64,000 nt of DNA from Caballeronia ptereochthonis (GCF_001545075.1 NZ_FCOB02000011.1:1-64000), one strand, 5' to 3'; positions 54,991 to 63,926 are shown, counted from the first letter of the stretch. Numbers and translations: made by a program. The notes: generated by a model from the sequence alone, not told the origin.

Positions 54991-55482
54991 ATGCAACAGA
55001 CCTACCTTGGAAGCCTCGAGAACTATCGCAAGGGCACCATCGAAATCATCAAGGGGCAGCCCGGACATTACGCGATGTCCAACGTATTCGAAGTCGCGAG
55101 CCGCGCCGCGCCGTACGAGAAGATCGTGGTCGGCAAGAACCTCAAGTACGTGATCGAAACGCTGCGCGCGGAAGGCGTGTCGCCGTGGTTCAGCGCATCG
55201 CACGATGAGTTCGCGGTCGCGCTCGACGGCGAGATCGACGTGCATTTCATCAAGCCCTCGGATGGCCCGCTCGTCGGCGAGGACACGGAAGGCACGGTGA
55301 TACTCGAAGGCGAGCCTTCAGGCCAGCAGATGGGCTTCGTGCGTCTGCGCCGCGGCCATCAGACGTTGCTGCCGGCGGGCGCGGCTTATCGCTTCGAAGC
55401 GCGGAAGACCGGCGTGCTGCTCGTGCAGACGATCGCAGGCTCGGCGTCCGTCGAGAAGTGGGCGGAAATCTGCATTCAGTGA
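54991..55482 (+). CDS. hapC: Hydroquinone 1,2-dioxygenase, small subunit
   Basis: 163 residues from ATG 54991 (GGAGACAGAC upstream; ATG 54979 has its site too close). A small cupin (SHDEFAVALDGEIDVHFIKP) of the size and character of HapC/PnpC1, the small subunit of the alpha2beta2 iron-dependent hydroquinone dioxygenase. It is directly followed by the large subunit. The small subunit lacks a full metal site and stabilises the active centre. Confidence 0.82.
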   Translation: MQQTYLGSLENYRKGTIEIIKGQPGHYAMSNVFEVASRAAPYEKIVVGKNLKYVIETLRAEGVSPWFSASHDEFAVALDGEIDVHFIKPSDGPLVGEDTEGTVILEGEPSGQQMGFVRLRRGHQTLLPAGAAYRFEARKTGVLLVQTIAGSASVEKWAEICIQ

Positions 55483-55526
55483 ACCCGCATACGCCAACGA
55501 TTTTCCAACTTCCGGAGCACATCATC

Positions 55527-56522
55527 ATGGATCACGCTGCATTTCTTCAGAGCGTCGTCGCGACCGACCCCGATGCGACGACCGGCTATCGCACCTTCAG
55601 GCTCGGCGATTTCGAATTCAGCCGCGACGCGTACTTCGTCACCGTGAAGTGGCCGGCGCAAGGACAGACGCGCTCGCATCAGATGCATGCCGACGACTTC
55701 CTGCGCGCGATGATGCGCGACGTCGCGTGGGGCTTCTTCTACGGCTGGGTCAACTTCGACGAAGTGATCGGCACGCGCAATCACTACGGCAAGGTGGACA
55801 TGTACGCCGGGGCCTACAACGCGAGCTTCCGCGATGCAGGCGTCGACTACACGCAGCAGTTCGAGACGCCGATCATCATGGCGACCTTCAAGGCGATCCT
55901 GAAGGACTGGGTGAACGAAGGCTTCGATCCGTTCGCGGCCCCCGAAGAGACCGGTTCGGCATTCGGCGCGAAGCACGGCGACAACATCGCGGCGATCGAT
56001 CGCACGCGCATCGCGACGAAGCGCATGCCGGGCCTCGAAGGCGACTCGCCCCTGCGGGACGACCTGCCGGTGAACCGCCAGTTCGCGGATGTTTCGCAAG
56101 ACGAGCCGGAGATCCATGCCGCGCCCGGATTCGAAGGGCAACTGCATGCGTTCAGCCTGTTCAAGTATCTGTCGCGCTCGGACGTGACGTGGAATCCTTC
56201 GGTCACTTCCGTGTGCAAGCAGAGCCTCTTCTGTCCGACGACGGAGGAGTTCGTGCTGCCGGTGTTTCATGGCAACGACCGCGTCGAGTGGTTCCTGCAG
56301 CTTTCGGATCAGATCATCTGGGACGTCGCCGACAAGGACACCGGCGAGCCGCGCGCCCGCATCACCATGAACGCGGGCGACATCGCCGCGATGCCCGCCG
56401 ATATCCGCCACAAGGGCTATTCGCAGAAGCGCTCGATGCTGCTCGTCTGGGAGAACGCGACGCCCGATCTGCCCAAGCGCTACGAAAGCGGCGAGCTGCC
56501 GCCGTATCCGGTCGCGCTCTAA
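55527..56522 (+). CDS. hapD: Hydroquinone 1,2-dioxygenase, large (catalytic) subunit
   Basis: 331 residues from ATG 55527. The metal site H248-x-N250-x3-E254 (FHGNDRVEWF), with H295 47 residues later (DIRHKGYSQ), reproduces the spacing I recall for the iron ligands of PnpD (His256, Asn258, Glu262, His303). It cleaves hydroquinone to 4-hydroxymuconic semialdehyde with O2. The downstream dehydrogenase and maleylacetate reductase complete the pathway, which strengthens the call beyond similarity alone. Confidence 0.9.
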   Translation: MDHAAFLQSVVATDPDATTGYRTFRLGDFEFSRDAYFVTVKWPAQGQTRSHQMHADDFLRAMMRDVAWGFFYGWVNFDEVIGTRNHYGKVDMYAGAYNASFRDAGVDYTQQFETPIIMATFKAILKDWVNEGFDPFAAPEETGSAFGAKHGDNIAAIDRTRIATKRMPGLEGDSPLRDDLPVNRQFADVSQDEPEIHAAPGFEGQLHAFSLFKYLSRSDVTWNPSVTSVCKQSLFCPTTEEFVLPVFHGNDRVEWFLQLSDQIIWDVADKDTGEPRARITMNAGDIAAMPADIRHKGYSQKRSMLLVWENATPDLPKRYESGELPPYPVAL

Positions 56523-56610
56523 GTCCTTCCACGTTCCTCCTTGATGCGACGACGCCTTCATCGGGCGTCGCGGGGAATGTTTCGTCTTCAATCCTTGACA
56601 CGAGCAAGAC

Positions 56611-58074
56611 ATGCAAACGCAACTCTTCATCGATGGCCGCTTCGTGCCAGCCCTCTCTGGCGAAACGCTCGCGACCCTGAATCCGCACGACAACAGCGAG
56701 ATCGCGCAAGTCTCGATGGCCGGCCGCGAGGACATCGACCGCGCGGTACAAGCCGCGAAAAAGGCGTTCCCGACGTGGAGCGGCATGGCGGCCGCCGATC
56801 GAGGACGCCTGCTGCTCAAGCTTGCCGACGCGATCGAAGCCAATGCGGACGAACTCGCGCGCCTCGAATCGCTGGACACGGGCCACCCTATCCGCGACAC
56901 GCGCAACCTCGACGTGCCGCGCACCGCCGCGACCTTCCGCTATTTCGGCGGGATGGCGGACAAGTTCGAAGGCTCGGTGATTCCGGTCGAAGCGGGCTTC
57001 CTGAACTATCTGACGCGCGAGCCGGTCGGCGTGGTCGGTCAGGTCGTGCCGTGGAATTTCCCGCTGATGTTCACGAGCTGGAAGATGGCGCCGGCGCTCG
57101 CGGCGGGCAATTGCGTCGTGATGAAGCCTGCGGAGCTGACGCCGCTGTCGAGCCTCGCGATTGCGGAATTGATGGCTCAGGTCGGCTTTCCCGCGGGCGT
57201 GGTCAACGTGCTGCCGGGGCTCGGGCATATCGCCGGGCAATACATCGCGGAGCATCCGGACATCGCCAAGGTCGCGTTCACCGGATCGACGGCGGTGGGG
57301 CGCAAGATCGTCCAGGCATCGAGCGGCAATCTGAAGAAGGTGCAGCTCGAGCTCGGCGGCAAGGGCGCGAACGTCGTGTTCAGCGACGCCCATCTGGATG
57401 CCGTCGTGCAGGGCTCGGCGTTCGGCATCTTCCACAACCAGGGGCAGGCGTGCATCGCGGCGTCGCGGCTGATCGTGCACGAATCCATCGCCGATGAGTT
57501 GCTGGAGCGCTTCACGTCGCTCGCGCGCTCGATCAGAATCGGCGATCCGCTCGATCCATCGACGGAGATGGGGCCGCTCACGTCGCAGATGCATCGGGAC
57601 CGCGTGCTGTCGTATGTCGACGTGGCGCGCGAGCAGGGCGGCCGCGTGTTCGCTGGAGGCAAGGCGCCGGATGGCGCAGCGCTTGCAAAGGGCTGCTATG
57701 TCGAGCCGACCATCGTGCAGGCGAAGCCGACGGATCGCGTTGCGCAGGAGGAGGTATTCGGCCCGTTCGTCACGGTGAGCACGTTCAAGACCGACGAAGA
57801 AGCGCTTGCGATTGCGAACGGCACCGAATATGGCCTCGGCGCGGGACTCTGGACCCGCGACCTGCAACGCGCGCATCTCTTCGCGCGGCAACTGAAGAGC
57901 GGCATGGTGTGGATCAACTGCTACAAGCGCGTGAGCCCGGCATCGCCGTTCGGCGGCGTCGGCGCGAGCGGCTATGGCCGCGAGATGGGCTTCGAGGTGA
58001 TGCGCGAATATACTCAGGCCAAGTCCGTGTGGGTGAACGTCGACGCCAATATTCCGCCTTACTATCCGCGCTGA
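56611..58074 (+). CDS. Aldehyde dehydrogenase, probable 4-hydroxymuconic semialdehyde dehydrogenase
   Basis: A 487-residue NAD(P)-dependent aldehyde dehydrogenase of normal length. Catalytic C281 (GQACIAASR), general base E247 (LELGGKGANVV), the FTGSTAVGRK cofactor loop and PWNFPLMF are all present. Between the ring-cleavage dioxygenase and maleylacetate reductase, the expected reaction is 4-hydroxymuconic semialdehyde to maleylacetate, as for HapF/PnpE. Specificity is inferred from context. Confidence 0.88.
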   Translation: MQTQLFIDGRFVPALSGETLATLNPHDNSEIAQVSMAGREDIDRAVQAAKKAFPTWSGMAAADRGRLLLKLADAIEANADELARLESLDTGHPIRDTRNLDVPRTAATFRYFGGMADKFEGSVIPVEAGFLNYLTREPVGVVGQVVPWNFPLMFTSWKMAPALAAGNCVVMKPAELTPLSSLAIAELMAQVGFPAGVVNVLPGLGHIAGQYIAEHPDIAKVAFTGSTAVGRKIVQASSGNLKKVQLELGGKGANVVFSDAHLDAVVQGSAFGIFHNQGQACIAASRLIVHESIADELLERFTSLARSIRIGDPLDPSTEMGPLTSQMHRDRVLSYVDVAREQGGRVFAGGKAPDGAALAKGCYVEPTIVQAKPTDRVAQEEVFGPFVTVSTFKTDEEALAIANGTEYGLGAGLWTRDLQRAHLFARQLKSGMVWINCYKRVSPASPFGGVGASGYGREMGFEVMREYTQAKSVWVNVDANIPPYYPR

Positions 58075-58087
58075 GCGCCTCAAAGTC

Positions 58088-59152
58088 ATGCAATCGTTCG
58101 TCTATCAGGGCATGCCGTCGCGTGTGGTGTTCGGTGCGGGGAGCATCGAACATCTCGAACGCGAGATCGAACTTCTGGGCGCGCATCGCGCGCTCGTCCT
58201 CTCGACGCCGCAGCAGCGTGTTCAGGCCGAAGCGCTTGCCGAACGCATCGGGCCTCGCGCGGCAGGCGTGTTCGCGAAGGCCGTGATGCACGTGCCGGTC
58301 GAAACCGCGCGAGAAGCGCGCGACTATGCGGAGCGCGTCGGCGCGGATTGCGCGATCGCCATCGGCGGCGGCTCGACGACGGGTCTCGGCAAGGCGATCG
58401 CCTTGACCTCTTCGCTGCCGATACTCGCGGTGCCGACCACGTACGCCGGCTCGGAGATGACGCCCATCTACGGCCTCACCGAAGCGGGCCTGAAGAAGAC
58501 GGGCCGCGACATGCGCGTGCTGCCGAAGACCGTGATCTACGATCCGCTGCTCACCGTCTCGCTGCCCGCCTCGCTGTCGGTAACGAGCGGCATCAACGCA
58601 ATCGCGCACGCTGCCGAAGGGCTCTATGCCGAGGACGCGAATCCGGTGGTGAGCCTGATGGCGGAAGAGGGCATTCGCGCGCTGGCGCAAGGCATCGGCA
58701 AGGTGGTCGCGCAACCGGACGATCCCGATGCGCGCGGCGATTGTCTCTACGGCGCGTGGCTGTGCGGCGCGGTGCTCGGCAGCGTCGGCATGTCGCTGCA
58801 TCACAAGTTGTGTCATACGCTCGGCGGCACGTTCAATCTGCCGCACGCGGAGACGCATACGATCGTTCTGCCGCACGCGCTCGCCTATAACCGCGAAGCC
58901 GCGCCGGACGCGATGAAGCGTATCGCGCGCGCGCTCGGCTCGGGCGATGCCGCGCAAGGCGCGTTCGAACTCGCGCGCGCGAACGGCGCACCGACGGCGC
59001 TGAAAGACATCGGCATGAAGGAAGGCGATATCGATATCGCCGTCGATGTCGCGTTGAAGAGTCCGTACTGGAACCCGCGGCCGGTCGAACGCGCACCGCT
59101 GCGTGCGCTCATCGAAGCGGCATACGAAGGCCGCGCGCCCAACCGGGAGTGA
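58088..59152 (+). CDS. Maleylacetate reductase
   Basis: A 354-residue iron-type alcohol dehydrogenase family protein of the maleylacetate reductase branch. The N-terminal nucleotide domain contains CAIAIGGGSTTGLGKAIAL, and the metal-region histidines fall in SLHHKLCHTLGGTFNLPHAETHTIVLPHA. It reduces maleylacetate to 3-oxoadipate (beta-ketoadipate) with NAD(P)H. The stop overlaps the following gene's potential starts (GTG 59149, ATG 59152), implying tight coupling. Confidence 0.92.
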   Translation: MQSFVYQGMPSRVVFGAGSIEHLEREIELLGAHRALVLSTPQQRVQAEALAERIGPRAAGVFAKAVMHVPVETAREARDYAERVGADCAIAIGGGSTTGLGKAIALTSSLPILAVPTTYAGSEMTPIYGLTEAGLKKTGRDMRVLPKTVIYDPLLTVSLPASLSVTSGINAIAHAAEGLYAEDANPVVSLMAEEGIRALAQGIGKVVAQPDDPDARGDCLYGAWLCGAVLGSVGMSLHHKLCHTLGGTFNLPHAETHTIVLPHALAYNREAAPDAMKRIARALGSGDAAQGAFELARANGAPTALKDIGMKEGDIDIAVDVALKSPYWNPRPVERAPLRALIEAAYEGRAPNRE

Positions 59153-59157
59153 TGATC

Positions 59158-59988
59158 ATGACTCATCCGACGAACGAAACGCTGACGCAATCCGTGACCG
59201 ATTCCTTCGGCGCGTGTGCCGATGCGCGCACGAAGGAAATCGTCACCGCGCTCGTGCGGCACCTGCACGATTTCGCGCGCGAAGTGCGCCTCACGCACGA
59301 CGAATGGCGACGCGGCATCGAGTTCCTCACCGCGACCGGGAAGAAGTGCGACGGCATTCGGCAGGAGTTCATCCTGCTGTCGGATACGCTGGGGCTTTCG
59401 ATCGTACTCGACGACATCAACCAGCATCACGAGGACGCGGCCACCGAGAGCAGCCTGCTCGGCCCGTTCTATCGCGATGGGGTGAGGGAATCGGCGTTCG
59501 GCGCGAACATCGCGCAGAGCGACGGCGAGCCGGTGTTCTTTCATGGCGTCGTGCGCGATCTGAACGGCAAGCCGGTTGAAGGCGCGACGATCGAGGTCTG
59601 GCAGACCGCGCCGAACGGCATGTACGAAGGTCAGGACCCCGATCAGCCGGAAGGCAACCTGCGCGGCCGTTTTCGCACGAATGCGGAAGGGGCGTATGCG
59701 TTTCATTCGATCAAGCCGACGAGCTATCCGATTCCGACGGATGGTCCCGTGGGCCGGATGCTCGTCGCGACGGGACGTCATCCGATGCGTCCCGCGCACA
59801 TCCACTTCCTCATCGATGCGCCGGGCTACGAGCAGCTCACGACCGCGCTCTATTCCGCCGACGATCCCTACGTGCGCTCCGATGCGGTGTTCGGCGTGAA
59901 GCCCTCGCTCGTGATCGAGTATGTGCCGGGCGACACGGGCTTCGATGTGGCGCGCGATTTCACGCTGATCGCGAAGGAGCGGACGTGA
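59158..59988 (+). CDS. Intradiol ring-cleavage dioxygenase, hydroxyquinol 1,2-dioxygenase-like
   Basis: 276 residues from ATG 59158 (GGGAG eight bases upstream). The helical N-terminal dimer domain (HLHDFAREVRLTHDEWRRGIEFL) precedes the intradiol core. Fe(III) ligand candidates are Tyr in NGMYEGQDP, Tyr in SYPIPTDGPVG and the two His in RPAHIHFLI. Sequence group and context fit hydroxyquinol 1,2-dioxygenase, which makes maleylacetate, the same intermediate as the hydroquinone branch. It overlaps the Rieske protein gene (GTGA). Confidence 0.9.
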   Translation: MTHPTNETLTQSVTDSFGACADARTKEIVTALVRHLHDFAREVRLTHDEWRRGIEFLTATGKKCDGIRQEFILLSDTLGLSIVLDDINQHHEDAATESSLLGPFYRDGVRESAFGANIAQSDGEPVFFHGVVRDLNGKPVEGATIEVWQTAPNGMYEGQDPDQPEGNLRGRFRTNAEGAYAFHSIKPTSYPIPTDGPVGRMLVATGRHPMRPAHIHFLIDAPGYEQLTTALYSADDPYVRSDAVFGVKPSLVIEYVPGDTGFDVARDFTLIAKERT

Positions 59989-60317
59989 GCGGTTCCATGC
60001 AATCGATCTGCGCGCTCGCCGACGTGCCCGATGGCGGCGGCCTCGAAGCGGCGCCCGCGATTCTCGTGCTGCGTCGCGGTGACGAAGCATGGGCCTATCG
60101 CAACATGTGCCCGCATTTCTCGATTCCGCTCAACTACGAGCCGGATGCATTCTGGACCTACGACGGCGGGCTTCTGATGTGCGCGCATCACAGCGCGATG
60201 TTTCGCTTCGAGGATGGCGCGTGCATCGACGGGCCTTGTCTCGGCGCGAGTCTCGTGCGCGTTCCGATCCGGATCGAGAATGGGCACGTCCTGATCGACG
60301 ACGAGAATCCTGCTTGA
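59985..60317 (+). CDS. Rieske [2Fe-2S] ferredoxin
   Basis: 110 residues from GTG 59985. Cluster ligands C42-x-H44 (CPHFSIPL) and C66-x2-H69 (CAHHSAMF) are intact, with the low-potential ferredoxin layout and no signal peptide or membrane anchor. It is the last gene of the operon. No terminal oxygenase or reductase partner is nearby, so it may serve a hydroxylase elsewhere or keep a dioxygenase iron in the right redox state. Confidence 0.88.
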   Translation: MSGSMQSICALADVPDGGGLEAAPAILVLRRGDEAWAYRNMCPHFSIPLNYEPDAFWTYDGGLLMCAHHSAMFRFEDGACIDGPCLGASLVRVPIRIENGHVLIDDENPA

Positions 60318-60659
60318 TCCTCGGGCGCAACTAACTGTCTTCCGTGGCTAGCCCACATACCCGAACTGCGTTAGCCTGACGGCGCCGCCCGGATGAAACG
60401 CGACGATAGCCGCGTGGCGCTCGCGCTCGTCGAAACCTTCCGGAAGATAGAGGTTTCCCGCCAGTTTGAGATTCCGGTTCCTGAATTGCACGCATTGCAT
60501 GGCGCTGTCTCCCGGCGGCAAAGGGCTGATTTATGCGGTCGCTGTGTTCGCGCCGTTCAACCGGCGCGGCGACCACATGGAATCAATGCAGGAACCCTGC
60601 GGGATTTGGACAAGAACGCGGACACCCGATTGCGTCGCGTCGGGCGAGCGGCGCACCGC
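60318..60659. other. Intergenic region between convergent transcription units
   Basis: About 340 bases. No supported gene and no clear terminator hairpin for either side. Confidence 0.4.
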
Positions 60660-62039
60660 TCACATGGGATTTGCCGCGACGAAGTTCTTGTAAGCGGTAT
60701 AGGCGGGCTTCGGCGTGAGGCCGTCGTTCTTGATGAGGCCATACGCGCCTTCGCCGCCGGGCGGATCGTCGTAGAGCTCGTAGCTTTGAATCGACTCGAT
60801 GTCGTAGGTCGAAGCGAGCGCCACGAACTGCGCCATCATGCGGTTGCCGATCAGATATGCGGCGATCTGCTGATCGGTGCCGTAGGTCGGGCGCACGCCG
60901 AACTCGTTGATCCAGATCGGCTTGCCGAACGCGTGGAGCGTGTCGAGCACGTTATGGCATCCGGTGCCGCCGCACGCGTGCGTGATGTCGCCCTGGTCCG
61001 AATACCAGTGCCATGCGGTGATGTCCCATTCGACGACCGGATGACCGATGCTGCCGTCGGGCTGCGTGCCGGCTGCGAGCATCTGGTCGAATGCGTAGTG
61101 CAGCCAGGTGCCGCCGCCCATGATGATCTTGCCGGACGGATCCACCGACTTGATGCCCGCGATCATGCCGCGAATCACGCCGCGCAGCTTCTTGAACTTC
61201 TCGTTGTCGTAGTCCTGCGGATAGACGCCGTCCACGTTGCCGACGAGCGCTTCGGCTTCCATCTCGTTCGTGACCTCGTAGTACGGGTAGCGGCGCGAGC
61301 TCGCCGTCTGCTGTCCGAGCGCGAAGCCGGCGCTGTACGCTTCGTTCTCGTCGTTGAAGTCGTCGATGCCCATCAGCATGACGGGATACACCGTCACGCC
61401 GCCGGCCGCCATCAACTGGGCGATGCCAGCGAGTTTGATCGCCGTTCCCTGGCTATACACCTCGTTGCGATAGAACTTCGCGCCGAGGTCCTGCAGTTGC
61501 GAGAGTTGAAGCGCCGGGCTGGAGATGTCGTACGCGCCGCCTTCGTTGTTGTGGCCGTTCACGCCGTAGAAGATCTTCGCTGCCGGGGCGGGCGCGACAG
61601 GAGGCGTCGTGTCGCCGGTCGTCGAAGAAGCGGCGCTCGCGGGCGAGGCTGCGCTTGGGGAAGACGTGCCGCTTGCGGAAGAAGTAGTACCGCTGGCGGG
61701 TGCGCTGTCGCTCGCGACCGTGGCGGTCGTCGCGGGCGCGGCCGCGAAGCTCGACGATGACGTCGGGCTCGTGGTGCTGGTCTGCGAAGGATCGACGCCG
61801 GAGGCAGCGGTGGCCGCCGCCGGAGCAGTCACGGAAGCGGACGAGGTGCCGCTACGCGTCGTGTTGGCAGCCGAAGCGTTGCTCCCGCTGTCGCCGCCGC
61901 CACCGCCACCACCACCGCCACCACATGCGGCGAGCAGCACGCTCGCAGCGACCGCCGCAGCGAACGCGGCCGAACCGCGCGGCAAGGGAATCAGGAAAAA
62001 GCGGAAAGCACGAGTACGGATGTGTACGAAGATCGTCAT
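60660..62039 (-). CDS. Clan GH-A glycoside hydrolase lipoprotein
   Basis: 459 residues from ATG 62039. The signal ends in LLAAC (Cys39), then ten glycines and a Ser/Ala/Thr-rich linker to about residue 145. Then comes a TIM-barrel glycosidase: IFYGVNGHNNEGG at the start, the acid/base Glu259 in EVTNEMEAE and the likely nucleophile Glu379 in WINEFGV, the NE...E pattern of clan GH-A (GH39/GH5-like). It probably acts at the outer membrane on a polysaccharide. The architecture (lipobox, glycines, flexible linker, catalytic domain) mirrors the beta-helix lipoprotein at 23399. Confidence 0.78.
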   Translation of the reverse strand: MTIFVHIRTRAFRFFLIPLPRGSAAFAAAVAASVLLAACGGGGGGGGGGDSGSNASAANTTRSGTSSASVTAPAAATAASGVDPSQTSTTSPTSSSSFAAAPATTATVASDSAPASGTTSSASGTSSPSAASPASAASSTTGDTTPPVAPAPAAKIFYGVNGHNNEGGAYDISSPALQLSQLQDLGAKFYRNEVYSQGTAIKLAGIAQLMAAGGVTVYPVMLMGIDDFNDENEAYSAGFALGQQTASSRRYPYYEVTNEMEAEALVGNVDGVYPQDYDNEKFKKLRGVIRGMIAGIKSVDPSGKIIMGGGTWLHYAFDQMLAAGTQPDGSIGHPVVEWDITAWHWYSDQGDITHACGGTGCHNVLDTLHAFGKPIWINEFGVRPTYGTDQQIAAYLIGNRMMAQFVALASTYDIESIQSYELYDDPPGGEGAYGLIKNDGLTPKPAYTAYKNFVAANPM

Positions 62040-62345
62040 GTCAAAGCGCGCTACTGGATGGTCAGATTTCTTGTCCACGAAGTAGGTGCGCGTTCCGCGA
62101 GTCGTCCGGAAAGCGGACGGACCGATGACGGACCTTTATCCCGCGTCGGATGGAACGCGAGGACGTGTGGAATGCTCGTCGCAAGAGCCCCAGTGAGCCA
62201 TTCCACGACAGGTGCTGCGGGGAAGGAAGGGGCGGAGAAGAGACCGTGCAGGAGCCGGTCTCAATTGGGTTTACGGCGGGGAAGCGGGAGACTTGAGGGG
62301 CGCGTGGCGCGAAGGAAAGCGGAGTCCTGCCGGATCAGGAAATTT
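62040..62345. other. Intergenic region
   Basis: About 305 bases between the glycosidase start and the end of the GntR-type gene. It must contain the glycosidase promoter; no convincing element seen. Confidence 0.35.
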
Positions 62346-63089
62346 CTACTTCGACAGCGGTCGCTCGGGCTCCAGCGCCGAGCCGCCGAGTATCGAGTTG
62401 GCATCGGCGCGCGCGTTGTCGAGCTGCACGACGCTTGCCTGGCGCGCGGCGAGCGCATCGCGGTTGGCGATCGCCGTGAAGATCGCCTTATGGCGCGGCA
62501 GCGAGAGCGCGTGGGTATTCGGATGGCGGCTCGTGAGCTTGATCGACTCGGTGAGCGCGAGCGACAGCATGTTGCCGATGTACGCGAGCATGTCGTTGTG
62601 CGTCGCCGCCATGATCGCGCGATGAAACTCGAGGTCGGGATCGAGCAGCTCCGCCGCCGTCGTTGCGCCCTCCATGCGTTCATAGGCGGTGCCGATGCGC
62701 GCGATGTCGTCGTCCGTGGCGGAGATCGCCGCGAGCGCGGCGGCGGCCGGCTCGATGATCTGACGCACGGTCATGAGCGAGCGAAAGAACTCGCCTTCCG
62801 GAAGACGGCTGATGGTCCACACGAGCACGTCGGGGTCGAGCATGTGCCACTGATCGCGCGCGCGCACGACGCTGCCCACGCGCGGCTTGGAGACGACCAA
62901 CCCCTTCGCCACGAGCACGCGCGTCGCCTCGCGCAGCACCGGACGGCTCACGCCATAGGCCTCGCAGAGCGTGGGCTCGGCGGGCAGACGCTGGCCCGGC
63001 GCGAATACGCCGCTCACGATCTGCATGCCGAGCTCCTGCACGATGCGCCCGTGCATGCTCTTGCGTTGCTTGGGGTTGCGGTAATCCAT
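62346..63089 (-). CDS. GntR/FadR-family transcriptional regulator
   Basis: 247 residues from ATG 63089. The N-terminal winged helix (SGVFAPGQRLPAEPTLCEAYGVSRPVLREATRVLVAKGLV) and the all-helical FCD effector domain (DLEFHRAIMAATHNDMLAYIGNML, metal-binding D/H pattern) place it in the FadR subgroup, whose members sense sugar acids or carboxylates. It follows the sugar ABC transporter genes on the same strand (49-base gap), so it probably regulates them. Confidence 0.88.
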   Translation of the reverse strand: MDYRNPKQRKSMHGRIVQELGMQIVSGVFAPGQRLPAEPTLCEAYGVSRPVLREATRVLVAKGLVVSKPRVGSVVRARDQWHMLDPDVLVWTISRLPEGEFFRSLMTVRQIIEPAAAALAAISATDDDIARIGTAYERMEGATTAAELLDPDLEFHRAIMAATHNDMLAYIGNMLSLALTESIKLTSRHPNTHALSLPRHKAIFTAIANRDALAARQASVVQLDNARADANSILGGSALEPERPLSK

Positions 63090-63137
63090 GATTGTCCGGC
63101 CACGCCAGTTCACCGCAACTGGCTCAATCGACTAGCT

Positions 63138-63926
63138 TCAATGCGTCGTCGTTGCGCGCATCGCCCGATATTCCCGCCTCACGATGTCCATCAACTCCGC
63201 CACCGACGTGTTCGCGCTGCGCTGCTCGTACGTCACGCGCCCGCGCTGCATCAGCATGATGCGATCCGCGATGTCGAGCGTCTGCGCATAGTTGTGCATG
63301 ATCATGATGATGGAGAGGCCGCCTTTCTCCTTCAGCCGCATGACGAGATCGATGATGAGCGCCGCCTCGCGCGCGCCCATCGCGGCGAGCGGTTCGTCGA
63401 GCAGCAGGATCCTCGCGTTCGAATGCACTGCGCGCGCGACCGCGATGGCCTGCCGCTGGCCGCCCGACAGGCGCTCGACCGGCAGGTCGACGGACGGCAC
63501 ATGCACGCCGATGTCGTCGAGACATTGCGCCGCGCGCTCGCGCATCTGCTTGTGATCGAGAAGACGGAACGGTCCGCGCCGCACGATCTCGCGATTGAGG
63601 AACATGTTGTGATAGATCGACAGCGAATTCGCGAGCGCGAGATCCTGATACACGCATTCGATGCCGAGCGCGCGCGCGTGATCGACCGACTTGAGCAGCG
63701 TCTCCTCGCCGTGCACGTGCAGCGTGCCGCTCGTCTGCTGATGAAAGCCCGTGAGGATCTTGACGAGCGTGGACTTGCCCGCGCCGTTGTCGCCGAGAAT
63801 GCCGAGAATTTCGCCACGGCCGAGCGTGAGCGAGACGCCGTCGAGCGCCGTCACCGCGCCGAAGCGCTTGACGAGATCGTCGCCGCGCAGCGCGAGTTCG
63901 GCGGAAGCCGCTTGCGGTTCTGCCAT
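63138..63926 (-). CDS. Sugar ABC transporter ATP-binding protein (single-domain, FrcA-like)
   Basis: 262 residues from ATG 63926. Walker A GDNGAGKST, Q-loop YQDLALAN, signature LSGGQRQ, Walker B ILLLDEP and switch His in IMHNYAQ. It is of the carbohydrate uptake class 2 family but with one nucleotide-binding domain instead of two, as in FrcA. It couples ATP hydrolysis to import of a monosaccharide. The start overlaps the stop of the permease gene (TGATG). Confidence 0.92.
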   Translation of the reverse strand: MAEPQAASAELALRGDDLVKRFGAVTALDGVSLTLGRGEILGILGDNGAGKSTLVKILTGFHQQTSGTLHVHGEETLLKSVDHARALGIECVYQDLALANSLSIYHNMFLNREIVRRGPFRLLDHKQMRERAAQCLDDIGVHVPSVDLPVERLSGGQRQAIAVARAVHSNARILLLDEPLAAMGAREAALIIDLVMRLKEKGGLSIIMIMHNYAQTLDIADRIMLMQRGRVTYEQRSANTSVAELMDIVRREYRAMRATTTH

